From assembly GCF_019175365.1 (NCBI RefSeq), contig NZ_CP059572.1, positions 4,402,001 through 4,466,000 on the forward strand: DNA of 64,000 nt, given 5' to 3'. Positions within the stretch are counted from its first letter, which is position 1. Every line of letters begins with the position of its first letter. Both the position numbers and the translations under genes were made by a program. This stretch comes from Actinomadura graeca (lineage in GTDB: Bacteria; Actinomycetota; Actinomycetes; Streptosporangiales; Streptosporangiaceae). Below are positions 1 through 7,022 of this stretch, in pieces. Below the pieces are notes generated by a model. It was not told the origin of the DNA. It saw only the letters and a program-made list of their open reading frames with translations, and made no database searches.

Positions 1-377
1 GGGTGGTGCAGCTCGGGCGGGCGTTCGCGGTGTACCTGGTGGTGTGCGGGCAGCGCATCGGCTCTGATCTGGGGCCCGGTGTGACGGCGCTGCGGGCGCA
101 ACTGTCGGGGCGGGTGTGCCACCGGGTCAACGATCCGGAGACGGCGAACATGACGCTTGGCGACCTCGACCCGGCCGCCCTCGACGCTGCCCGCGCCATC
201 CCCGCCGAGACTCCTGGCGTGTGCGTTGTCGCCGGACAAGATGGCGCCTGGCACCGTGCTCGGTCGGTCTACGTCCCCGAGTGTGAGGCCGAACAGGCTG
301 CGCGCGACTTCGCGCACCTCACCCCCGACTGGAAGACCCTCGTCGGCTCGGTCCCGACCGTCCACCCGGCCGCATAA
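1..377 (+). CDS. FtsK/SpoIIIE-type conjugal transfer protein, C-terminal part
   Basis: This is the last ~125 residues of a larger protein whose start lies left of the window. The sequence around 'GQRIGSDLGPGVTALRAQL' and the following 'RVNDPETANMTLGD' segment is typical of the end of the RecA-like motor domain of TraB/FtsK-family proteins of actinomycete integrative elements. These are hexameric ATPases that move double-stranded plasmid DNA between mycelial cells. No Walker motifs are visible because they lie upstream. It stands immediately before small Spd-like genes, as in pSAM2-family elements. The GTG at position 3 should not be taken as the true start. Confidence 0.8.
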   Translation, partial: VVQLGRAFAVYLVVCGQRIGSDLGPGVTALRAQLSGRVCHRVNDPETANMTLGDLDPAALDAARAIPAETPGVCVVAGQDGAWHRARSVYVPECEAEQAARDFAHLTPDWKTLVGSVPTVHPAA

Positions 378-608
378 CGGGCCGGTCGCTCCTTCTCTCT
401 TCCCTTCCTCCTCTGGCTCGGCGTGAGCCCTCATCGCGCCGCGTCCTACCCGATCCATGCCCGAAACCGGCCCTGGAGGCTGCCCGATGGTCGCCCACAT
501 CCGTCCTCTTCGTCCCCGTCCTAGGCTCGTCGCTGTCCCGGCCCCTTCGTCCCCGTCCTCGCCGTCCCCCGGCTCGTCCCGGTTGGCGGCGGTGTCGTCC
601 TGGGACGT

Positions 609-788
609 GTGGCCGGTCGGTATCGAGTGGGACGAGTTCCGCTCTCTCACATCGCCCGGTGCCAGCGCTGCGCCGAGTCGTTCGCCTCGTCCCGCGCGGC
701 CGAGGTGGACGACTGGACCGACGGACACCGCTGTGACCCGGAACTGGCCGCGCTGCTCGTCCTCGTCACCGAGCGGCGGGCGGCATGA
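609..788 (+). CDS. Small mobile-element zinc-finger protein
   Basis: This short frame of about 59 codons starts at GTG 609 (an alternative GTG lies at 627). It contains a CxxC pair in 'ARCQRCAESF' and a distal 'GHRC', a plausible zinc-binding arrangement. The C-terminal half, 'DPELAALLVLVTERRAA', is helical. Codon bias in this frame is strong, whereas the overlapping longer frame is Ser/Pro-rich and looks like a shadow. Its stop overlaps the start of the DUF2637 gene as ATGA at 785-788, which suggests coupled translation. Small proteins with a CxxC...HRC pattern and an 'RYRVG' N-terminus occur beside Spd genes in many AICEs. Their exact role is unknown. The start is uncertain because no clear Shine-Dalgarno (SD) is seen. 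Confidence 0.55.
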   Translation: MAGRYRVGRVPLSHIARCQRCAESFASSRAAEVDDWTDGHRCDPELAALLVLVTERRAA

Positions 789-1585
789 CCCGGCGGATCT
801 TCGAGGCGCTGGCCGACTCGGGGCCGGTCGTGGTGCTTGCGGGGATCGCGGCGGCCGGGTCGTTCACCCACATCCGCGACACCGCCACCGAACACGGCCA
901 GCGCGGGTGGATGGCCTGGGCCATCGCGGTCTGCATCGACCTCACCTGCGTGATGGCGGCCGGGGAGCGTCAGCGCGACAAGCGCACCGAGCGGAGGGCG
1001 GGGCGGTTGTCGTGGCCGACGCTGGTCCTGGTCGGCGGCATCCTGCTCTCGCTGGCCGCGAACCTTGCACAAGCCGATCCGACCACGTGGGGCTGGATCA
1101 CCGCGGGCACTCCGGCGGGCGCCTTCCTCGTCGCGGTCTCCATGCTGGAACGCCGCAAGGCCGGCACTTGGGCGGCTGTTCGCCCCTCGCCGGTGCCGGA
1201 CTCGTTCGGCCGTCCGTCCTCGGCGGTCTCCTCGTCCGACTCGTCCTCGTCGCGGTGGATCGTGTGGGAGGAGGACCGTCCCAGCTCCCCTACCTCCCCG
1301 GTCGTCCTGGACGAGCCGGACGGCCAGACATCCATCCCCGTCCCTGTCGAGTCGGCACCCACCGCATCGTCCCCGTCCCCACCTGCCGAGTCCTCGGCGG
1401 GGGTTGAACCGGCGGGGCCACTGGTCGACTTCGCACGCCGTGTCGCCGCCGAACACCAGACCGAACACGGACGGCCGATCACCCGAGACATCCTCCGTGC
1501 CCGGCTCGGCGTGTCCAACCAACTCGCCTCCGACCTGCTCCGGCAGGTCCGCACAGATCAAGCCCACAGCGAGGCGACCGCGTGA
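785..1585 (+). CDS. DUF2637 (Spd-like) membrane protein of the element
   Basis: The 266-residue protein has about four N-terminal hydrophobic segments: 'VVVLAGIAAAGSFTHI', 'WMAWAIAVCIDLTCVMAA', 'TLVLVGGILLSLAANLA' and 'AGAFLVAVSML'. A long Ser/Pro-rich linker (about 135-210) and a C-terminal helix-turn-helix-like stretch, 'ITRDILRARLGVSNQLASDLL', follow. The N-terminal block matches DUF2637, found in actinomycete conjugative elements, where Spd proteins help spread the element along the mycelium. Assigning that spread role to this protein is inference. It overlaps the gene before it (ATGA), and its stop overlaps a GTG of the next frame. Confidence 0.8.
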   Translation: MTRRIFEALADSGPVVVLAGIAAAGSFTHIRDTATEHGQRGWMAWAIAVCIDLTCVMAAGERQRDKRTERRAGRLSWPTLVLVGGILLSLAANLAQADPTTWGWITAGTPAGAFLVAVSMLERRKAGTWAAVRPSPVPDSFGRPSSAVSSSDSSSSRWIVWEEDRPSSPTSPVVLDEPDGQTSIPVPVESAPTASSPSPPAESSAGVEPAGPLVDFARRVAAEHQTEHGRPITRDILRARLGVSNQLASDLLRQVRTDQAHSEATA

Positions 1586-1605
1586 ATCACGATCAGAAGG
1601 TCACC

Positions 1606-1929
1606 ATGCCTGCCCTCGTCTCGAACACCGACGACCAGTCACGCCCCGACAATGAGGCTGCATGGCGGCTGCGCTGTCGTGCCTGTGACGTCACGAACCA
1701 CGGGCTCACCTGGGTGTCGCTGCTCACGCGCCGGGGCGGCCCCTCTTGCTCGGCCTGCGGCTCCGACCAGGTGACCGCGCAGGACTCGGCGACGGGATCG
1801 GCCGTCGCCTTCCCTCGTCCGCTCGTCTCGGTCGGCGAGTGGTGGCAGTGCTGCAACTGCGGCGGAACCGGCCTGGACTCCTACGGCGACACCTGCCCGC
1901 ACTGCTCGGGCCTCGGCAACTGCCAGTGA
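1606..1929 (+). CDS. Small zinc-ribbon protein of the element
   Basis: The product is about 107 residues with eight cysteines arranged as pairs: 'CRACD', 'CSACG', 'CCNCGGTG' and 'CPHCSGLGNC'. The last two pairs resemble the CxxCxGxG repeats of DnaJ zinc domains. ATG 1606 is chosen because AGAAGG at 1595-1600 sits five bases upstream. An in-frame GTG at 1582 overlaps the previous stop and would add eight residues. No enzymatic domain is seen. Such cysteine-rich small proteins are frequent between spd and rep genes of AICEs and may bind nucleic acid or partner proteins, but the function is unknown. Confidence 0.65.
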   Translation: MPALVSNTDDQSRPDNEAAWRLRCRACDVTNHGLTWVSLLTRRGGPSCSACGSDQVTAQDSATGSAVAFPRPLVSVGEWWQCCNCGGTGLDSYGDTCPHCSGLGNCQ

Positions 1930-1936
1930 TCTGAAC

Positions 1937-1986
1937 GCCCCCGGCGTGACCGCTCAACCGCCAAGTCACGCCGTCACGTCGGGGGC
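1937..1986. repeat. Overlapping inverted repeats before the replication initiator
   Basis: GGCGTGAC at 1943-1950 pairs perfectly with GTCACGCC at 1965-1972. A longer 14-base arm at 1937-1950 pairs with 1973-1986 with one mismatch. The two right arms start with a direct repeat of GTCACG. This could be a rolling-circle origin structure, an operator or a terminator ahead of the initiator gene. Function is not known. Confidence 0.5.
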
Positions 1987-2028
1987 CATCCCCTCATCCG
2001 CACGAAACGGCTAGGAGATCCCTTCATC

Positions 2029-3423
2029 GTGCCTCACCCGGTCCTCACACCGCAGGACGCCCGGCTGATGGCAAAGATCATCGACCGGCCTGACTTCGAG
2101 CGCTGGGCCGCTCGTGCTCGCGCTACCGGCGGCTGCTCTCAGCCAGTGTTCCTGACCGGCACCGTGAAACACGTCCACACCGGCACCGGCGAACTACTGC
2201 ACCACTACTCAACCGACACCGAACCGGACGGCGCGCTGCCGGTGGCCTGCAAAACCCGCCGTGCCTCCCGCTGCCCTGCCTGCGCCGAGATCTACCGCGC
2301 CGACACCTACCAGCTCATCCGCGCGGGCCTTGCCGGTGGGAAGGGCATCCCGGAAAGCGTCTCCGGCCATCCGGCCGCCTTCGTCACACTGACCGCGCCC
2401 TCGTTCGGTCCCGTCCATGCGCGGCGCGTGCGCAACGGCGAACGGGTCGAGCGCTGCCACCCTCGGCGGGGCGCTAGGCCGTGCCCTCATGGCGTGGTGG
2501 CCTCCTGCGGCGTTCAACACTCCGAAAACGATCCTCGGCTCGGTGAACCGCTGTGCGCCGACTGCTACGACTACGCCGGGTCGGTGCTGTTCAATGCGCT
2601 GGCGCCGGAACTGTGGCGGCGCTTCACGCTGGCGCTGCGGCGCTACCTCGCCAAGTCGGTCGGGCTGACGCAGAAGGAGTTCCGAGAGACGCTGGCCGTC
2701 TCCTTCGCCAAGGTGGCCGAATACCAGCGTCGGGGCGTCGTCCACTTCCACGCCGTCATCCGCTTCGATGGTCCCGGCGGTCCGGCCACACCTCCACCCG
2801 ATTGGGCGAACGTCCAACTCCTGGGGGACGCCGTCCGGCACGTGGCCAGCGCCGTATCGGTCGCCACTCCGGCGGCACCCGGTATCCCGGCGCGGTCCCT
2901 GACCTGGGGCGCGCAAGTCGACGTCAAGACCATCACCAGCTCGGGCACGCTCACGCAGCAGGCCGTAGCGGGCTACATCGCCAAGTACGCCACCAAGGCC
3001 GCCGAATGCGTCGGCACCCTGGACCGACGTCTTCTGCCCACTGACGACCTGGCCGCGTTGCCGATCACCGCACATGCCCGGCGGCTCATCAGCGAGTGCC
3101 TGCGCTTGGGTGCCCTGGAGGAGTTCGCAGACCTCCGGCTCGCCCAGTGGGCTCACATGCTCGGCTTCCGGGGCCACTTCTCCACCAAGTCCCGCCGGTA
3201 CTCCACCACCCTCGGCGCGCTGCGAGCCGCTCGCATCGCCTTCGTCCGCGAGCAGTCCCCCGGCTGGCTACCACCCGACGACCAGGACCCTGCCCTGATC
3301 CTCGCCATCGGCGAATGGCGCTTCCAAAGCCAGGGCCTTTCGCGCGGCGAAGCGCTCGTCACCGCCGCACTCACCGGAAGACCCCTACCTCCTCCGGTCA
3401 CTGCGAACGGGAGTTCCGCATGA
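2029..3423 (+). CDS. repSA: RepSA-type replication initiator of the integrative element
   Basis: This 464-residue protein resembles RepSA of pSAM2, the rolling-circle initiator that nicks the excised element. Near the N-terminus it has a cysteine cluster ('CKTRRASRCPACAEIYRAD') and a further Cys/His-rich section around 145-185. A 'GVVHFHAVIRFDG' segment fits the metal-binding HxH motif of HUH endonucleases. A 'GYIAKYATKAAE' segment supplies the conserved tyrosines near a lysine. The GTG start follows TAGGAG about eleven bases away. The stop overlaps the excisionase start (ATGA), so rep and xis are probably translated together. An inverted-repeat cluster lies just upstream. Confidence 0.85.
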   Translation: MPHPVLTPQDARLMAKIIDRPDFERWAARARATGGCSQPVFLTGTVKHVHTGTGELLHHYSTDTEPDGALPVACKTRRASRCPACAEIYRADTYQLIRAGLAGGKGIPESVSGHPAAFVTLTAPSFGPVHARRVRNGERVERCHPRRGARPCPHGVVASCGVQHSENDPRLGEPLCADCYDYAGSVLFNALAPELWRRFTLALRRYLAKSVGLTQKEFRETLAVSFAKVAEYQRRGVVHFHAVIRFDGPGGPATPPPDWANVQLLGDAVRHVASAVSVATPAAPGIPARSLTWGAQVDVKTITSSGTLTQQAVAGYIAKYATKAAECVGTLDRRLLPTDDLAALPITAHARRLISECLRLGALEEFADLRLAQWAHMLGFRGHFSTKSRRYSTTLGALRAARIAFVREQSPGWLPPDDQDPALILAIGEWRFQSQGLSRGEALVTAALTGRPLPPPVTANGSSA

Positions 3424-3653
3424 GCAACGCACCTCACCCGATCGGCCTCGACGAGCGGCTACTGACCGTCGAGCAGGCCGCCGTGTTCCTCAACACCAGT
3501 CCGCGGTTCCCTCGTCGGCTCGTGGCCGAACGCCGCATCCGCTTCGTCAAGGTCGGGCGTTTCGTCCGCATCCCCGAATCCGCGCTCCGCGAGTTCGTCT
3601 CCGCTGGGCTCGTCGAGCCCATGACCGCTTCCGACGTCTGGAGGGCCGCCTGA
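3420..3653 (+). CDS. xis: Excisionase, helix-turn-helix DNA-binding protein
   Basis: The 77-residue protein reads 'LLTVEQAAVFLNTSPRFPRRL' followed by 'IRFVKVGRFVRIPESALREF', the MerR/excisionase-type winged-helix fold (HTH_17). In AICEs, Xis bends DNA at the attachment site and drives excision together with the integrase. The ATG overlaps the stop of the initiator gene. The TGA shares a base with the integrase ATG (TGATG at 3651-3655), so rep, xis and int form a tight overlapping run. The recognition helix has an unusual 'SPRFPRRL', where many relatives have R/T-rich helices. Confidence 0.85.
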   Translation: MSNAPHPIGLDERLLTVEQAAVFLNTSPRFPRRLVAERRIRFVKVGRFVRIPESALREFVSAGLVEPMTASDVWRAA

Positions 3654-5005
3654 TGGCCAAGGGAAACAAGCCGGGTCACCGCCGCTTCGGCAACATCCGC
3701 AAGCGCGCCTCCGGCCGGTATCAAGCCAGCTACATCGGGCCGACCGGGCGGCGGCACTTCGCTCCCCAGACCTTCGAGCGCAAGAGCGAGGCTGAACGCT
3801 GGCTGTCGCTGGTCGAAGCGCAGGTCTTCAGCGGCGACTGGACCGACCCTGACCGTGCCAAGGTGCGGCTCGGGGACTACGCCGCGAAGTGGATCGAACA
3901 GCGGCCGAACCTGCGTCCTCGCACGGTCGAGTTGTACCGCTGGCTACTCAAGAAGCACATCGCGCCGCACCTCGGCGGCGTGCAGCTCGGCAAGCTCAGC
4001 ACGGCCATGATCCGCGACTGGCGGACGACGCTCCTGGAAGCCGGGGTGTCGGCGAGCATGACGGCTAAGGCGTACCGGCTGCTGCGGGCGGTGCTGATGA
4101 CGGCCGTTGTCGAGGACCGGGTTCTCACCCGCAACCCGTGTCAGGTCCGCGGGGCCGGTACCGAGCACGCGGCCGAGCGACCGACGCTCACGGTCGCCCA
4201 AGTCTTCGAGCTGGCGGAGCGGGTGGGCGCGCGCCCGGTCGGCAACGTCCGCAAGCTGGACAGCGATGAGTACCGGCTGCGCTACCGGGTCAAGGACGGC
4301 GTCATGCGGCGCTTCCCGCAGACCTTCGCGACGCGTACGCAGGCCGAGCGGGTTCTCTGGAAGCTCGCCGAGGATGGGCACGCGGACGTTGTCCGGGACG
4401 ACCGGCTACGCGCGTTCATCCTGCTGGCTGCCTTCGCGAGCCTGCGATGGGGTGAGGTGACCGCGCTGCGGCGGTCCGACATCGACACCGTCAAGAGAAC
4501 CGTTCGGGTGCGTGCTGCCTACGTCGAACGGGCCAACGGAGAGATGATCCTCGGCCCCACCAAGTCCCGGGCGGGGCTGCGCACGGTCTCGATCCCGGCT
4601 GCGATCGTGCCGGACCTGGTGGCGCACCTGGAAAAGTACGTCCGGCCAGAGGCAGAGTCGCTCGTCTTCACCGGCCTGAAAGGCGGGCCACTGCGACGGA
4701 GCGGCTTTAACAAGATCACGCGCTGGAGCCACGTCGTCGAGGCGCTCGGAGTGCCGACCCTGCATTTCCACGATCTTCGGCACACCGGCAACTCGCTCGC
4801 GGCCGACATGGGCGTCTCACTCAAAACGCTCATGACCCGGATGGGCCATGACAACGAGCGGGCCGCGCTGCGCTACCAGCATCGCTCGGACCGGGCTGAC
4901 CGCGTGATCGCGGACGGCCTGGACGCCCTCGTCCAAGCGGAGCGGCAGGCAGCGGACGACGAGGAGGGTGAGGGATCGGCGGGGGCGCTGGTTCCGGTGG
5001 CTTAA
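3653..5005 (+). CDS. int: Tyrosine site-specific integrase with a duplicated arm-binding-like domain
   Basis: The 450-residue phage-type recombinase has an arm-binding (AP2-like) domain at about 12-62, a core-binding SAM-like domain at about 70-165, and a catalytic domain. Catalytic residues visible are R265 in 'SLRWGE', H373 and R376 in 'HDLRH', H399 in 'MGHDNE' and the nucleophile Y408 in 'LRYQH'. About 55 residues (195-250) interrupt the start of the catalytic domain. They resemble the N-terminal arm domain: both contain GN(I/V)RK, then R-Y, then PQTF, then AER. The gene ends about 90 bases before the tRNA-Gly 3' end, the expected attachment site. It overlaps xis by one base. Confidence 0.92.
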   Translation: MAKGNKPGHRRFGNIRKRASGRYQASYIGPTGRRHFAPQTFERKSEAERWLSLVEAQVFSGDWTDPDRAKVRLGDYAAKWIEQRPNLRPRTVELYRWLLKKHIAPHLGGVQLGKLSTAMIRDWRTTLLEAGVSASMTAKAYRLLRAVLMTAVVEDRVLTRNPCQVRGAGTEHAAERPTLTVAQVFELAERVGARPVGNVRKLDSDEYRLRYRVKDGVMRRFPQTFATRTQAERVLWKLAEDGHADVVRDDRLRAFILLAAFASLRWGEVTALRRSDIDTVKRTVRVRAAYVERANGEMILGPTKSRAGLRTVSIPAAIVPDLVAHLEKYVRPEAESLVFTGLKGGPLRRSGFNKITRWSHVVEALGVPTLHFHDLRHTGNSLAADMGVSLKTLMTRMGHDNERAALRYQHRSDRADRVIADGLDALVQAERQAADDEEGEGSAGALVPVA

Positions 5006-5049
5006 TTGCCCGCTAATTGCCCGGCAGTGTAAATGTGACCGGAACGACT

Positions 5050-5089
5050 AAGGCCCAGGTCTGGGGATCATGTCCCTGGCCTGGGCCTT
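5050..5089. terminator. Hairpin terminator between int and tRNA-Gly
   Basis: AAGGCCCAGG at 5050-5059 and CCTGGGCCTT at 5080-5089 are perfect ten-base inverted arms followed by T residues on the plus strand. It lies six bases past the tRNA 3' end, so it most likely ends the tRNA transcript and can also stop int transcription. Confidence 0.7.
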
Positions 5090-5094
5090 TGTGG

Positions 5095-5168
5095 TGGAGC
5101 GGGTGACGGGAATCGAACCCGCGCTGTCAGCTTGGGAAGCTGAAGTTCTACCATTGAACTACACCCGC
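5095..5168 (-). tRNA. tRNA-Gly (anticodon CCC)
   Basis: On the minus strand the gene folds as a cloverleaf. The acceptor GCGGGTG pairs with CACCCGC, the anticodon stem TCAGC/GCTGA encloses loop TTCCCAA (anticodon CCC), and the T arm is CGGGTTCGATTCCCG. The CCA end is encoded (5095-5097). The 3' end faces the integrase gene, so this is the integration target of the AICE, whose insertion restores the tRNA 3' end. Confidence 0.95.
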
Positions 5169-5243
5169 GTGAGGCGGTGTGGGTGGCCGCCGCTCGGACA
5201 TCGTACCGGATAGTCGGTGTGCGCGGGCGGGGGGCGGGAGCGG

Positions 5244-5249
5244 TAGCTT
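5244..5249 (+). promoter_or_regulatory. -10 box TAGCTT of a leaderless dcd transcript
   Basis: TAGCTT ends seven bases before GTG 5257, the spacing expected when transcription starts at the start codon. No SD sequence precedes the GTG. Confidence 0.5.
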
Positions 5250-5256
5250 TTCTGAC

Positions 5257-5832
5257 GTGCTGCTCTCCGATCGCGACATCAGGTTCGAGCTCGAGTCCGG
5301 GCGGGTGAAGATCGACCCGTATGAGCCGGGCATGGTCCAGCCGTCCAGTGTGGACGTGCGGCTGGACCGGTACTTCCGGGTGTTCGAGAACCACAAGTAT
5401 CCGCACATCGACCCTGCCGTGGAGCAGAGTGATCTGACACGGCTGGTGGAGGTGGAGCCGGACGAGGCGTTCGTGCTGCATCCCGGGGAGTTCGTGCTCG
5501 CGTCGACGTACGAGGTGTTCGGGTTGCCGGACGATCTGGCGGCGCGGCTGGAGGGGAAGAGTTCGCTGGGGCGGCTGGGGCTGCTCACGCACTCGACGGC
5601 GGGGTGGATCGATCCGGGGTTCGGCGGGCATGTGACGCTGGAGCTGTCGAACGTGGCGACGCTGCCGATCAAGCTGTGGCCGGGGATGAAGATCGGGCAG
5701 ATGTGCCTGTTCAGGACGAGTTCCCCCGCGGAGTATCCGTACGGGTCGGAGAAGTACGGGTCGCGCTATCAGGATCAGCGGGGGCCGACGCCGTCCAGGT
5801 CTTATCTGAACTTCCATCGGACTCGGGTCTGA
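5257..5832 (+). CDS. dcd: dCTP deaminase
   Basis: The 191-residue enzyme converts dCTP to dUTP for thymidylate synthesis. Family marks are '[11 protein letters not shown]' (100-110, binding the triphosphate), '[19 protein letters not shown]' with the catalytic glutamate at about 129, and a C-terminal '[16 protein letters not shown]' tail that closes over the nucleotide. Length equals actinobacterial Dcd. Some actinobacterial homologues also hydrolyse dUTP to dUMP, which is possible but not shown here. GTG 5257 is chosen because the protein begins 'LLSDRDIR' as in the family and because TAGCTT sits seven bases upstream. It stands alone beside the tRNA. Confidence 0.95.
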   Translation: MLLSDRDIRFELESGRVKIDPYEPGMVQPSSVDVRLDRYFRVFENHKYPHIDPAVEQSDLTRLVEVEPDEAFVLHPGEFVLASTYEVFGLPDDLAARLEGKSSLGRLGLLTHSTAGWIDPGFGGHVTLELSNVATLPIKLWPGMKIGQMCLFRTSSPAEYPYGSEKYGSRYQDQRGPTPSRSYLNFHRTRV

Positions 5833-5843
5833 GGGCCCCGGCG

Positions 5844-6599
5844 TCAGCCTGCTACGCCGACGCTGAAGACCACGGCGACCAGGCCGAGGCCGGTGGCGCA
5901 GAGTGTCATCACGCGTGGGTGGCCGCTGTGCGCCTCGGGCAGGATCTCGGCGGCGGCGAGGTAGAGCAGGACGCCGCCGAAGACCCCGAGGTAGGGGCCG
6001 AGGACCGCGTCCGGGACGGACACCAGCAGCGTGAGCGCGGCCCCGACGATCGGGGCGGCGGCGTCGGCGATCAGCAGGATCAGGGCGGGGCGGCGGTCGT
6101 CGCGGTTCAGCGACGCGGCGGTGAAGGTGTTGAAGCCGTCGGCGAAGTCGTGCGTGATCACTGCGAGGGCCACGAACACGCCGGTCTCCATGCCGGACTG
6201 GAAGCCGAGGCCGATGCTGAGGCCGTCGACCAGGCTGTGCCCGACGAGCGCGCAGGCGGCCAGCAGCCCGGCCTTTCCCTGCGGTGCCCCATGCGAGTGG
6301 CCGCCGGGGTGGTCGTGCGGGGCGTACTCGTTCTCGTGGCCGCGGTGGATCGCGACGGCCTGCTCGACCACGTGCAGCAGCAGGAATCCGCACGCGAAGC
6401 CGATCATCGGTGCGGGGACGCCGAAGAGGTGGTCGTGGGTCATCTCCAGCGATTCGGGGATCAGGTCGAACGCCACGACGCCCAGCATGAGTCCGCCGGC
6501 GAGCCCGAGGACGAGGTGCCGGTGGTCGCGGACGCGCATCGCGGCCAGACCACCGGTGAGCGTCATCAAGAACGCCAGAAGGGACACGAGCACGGCCAT
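5844..6599 (-). CDS. ZIP-family metal transporter
   Basis: The 251-residue membrane protein has about eight hydrophobic segments. It carries the ZIP signatures 'ALVGHSLVDGLSIG' and 'VITHDFADGFNTF' in the metal-conducting helices and a histidine-rich cytoplasmic loop ('HDHPGGHSHG'). ZIP proteins import zinc or other divalent cations. The ATG at 6599 begins directly with a hydrophobic helix ('AVLVSLLAFLMTLTGG'). An upstream in-frame ATG at 6638 would add a non-hydrophobic leader and lacks an SD. No Zur-like operator is recognised. Substrate is unresolved. Confidence 0.8.
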   Translation of the reverse strand: MAVLVSLLAFLMTLTGGLAAMRVRDHRHLVLGLAGGLMLGVVAFDLIPESLEMTHDHLFGVPAPMIGFACGFLLLHVVEQAVAIHRGHENEYAPHDHPGGHSHGAPQGKAGLLAACALVGHSLVDGLSIGLGFQSGMETGVFVALAVITHDFADGFNTFTAASLNRDDRRPALILLIADAAAPIVGAALTLLVSVPDAVLGPYLGVFGGVLLYLAAAEILPEAHSGHPRVMTLCATGLGLVAVVFSVGVAG

Positions 6600-7022
6600 C
6601 CCCGGTTCATACCAGTCCGAGGGCCTACAAAGCACCATGAACCGCTACAGAACGCTTGACTTCCCATGAAAACCCCGTGTACCCCAAGGCCCGGAACTCA
6701 TGGAATGTCACATCCGAAAATCCGCCACCTCCAGACACCGCGTCTACGGCGTCCTAGGGTCTTGTCCTGTTTCTCGAGCTGATCGAAGCGTGCTGCGCTG
6801 GCCGACGCGCCGTAGCACGGAGGCGCGCGGCGCTCCGGTTACTGTTTGTGCCTCAGCGACGGGTTCGGCGTTGCGATCGCGGTCCGAGGGCAGGTGCGAG
6901 CGGAGCGAGGACCTGATCGCGCAGCGAGCCGCCAGGCGGGTTCGGAGCGATGCGGCGATCGCCGCGGTGCCCGTTGAAGGGAGGGCCGCCAAGGCCGGGC
7001 CGCCGAGGGCACCGCAATGAAG
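6600..7022. other. Gene-free interval with degenerate repeat-like DNA
   Basis: No convincing gene is seen. The only long frame is Arg-rich with poor codon bias. The stretch 6880-7010 has short self-similar words (GAGCGGAGCGAGG, GAGCCGCCAGGCG). The second word recurs at 43355-43367, so this may be a decayed dispersed repeat. It separates ZIP from etfD and presumably carries the ZIP promoter. Confidence 0.5.

Larger units (their letters stand above)
1..5140 (+). mobile_element. Right end of a pSAM2-type integrative and conjugative element (AICE)
   Basis: The gene order is FtsK-type transfer protein tail, small Spd-like proteins, RepSA-type initiator, excisionase, tyrosine integrase and then the 3' end of a tRNA gene. 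This is the standard replication/integration module of actinomycete AICEs. All genes point the same way, and four of the junctions overlap by a few bases. The integrase gene ends about 90 bases from the 3' end of tRNA-Gly(CCC), so the right attachment site should lie inside the 3' half of that tRNA; the exact base is not determined. The left end and the rest of the transfer region lie before the window. The element looks intact where visible. Confidence 0.85.

Noticed and set aside
457..1407. 316-codon frame in the AICE
   Set aside because: Ser/Pro/Arg-rich with poor codon bias. The zinc-finger and DUF2637 frames explain the same DNA better.
6700..7020. 106-codon ORF between ZIP and etfD
   Set aside because: Arg/Ser/Ala-rich, no codon bias and no SD; looks like repeat-derived sequence.
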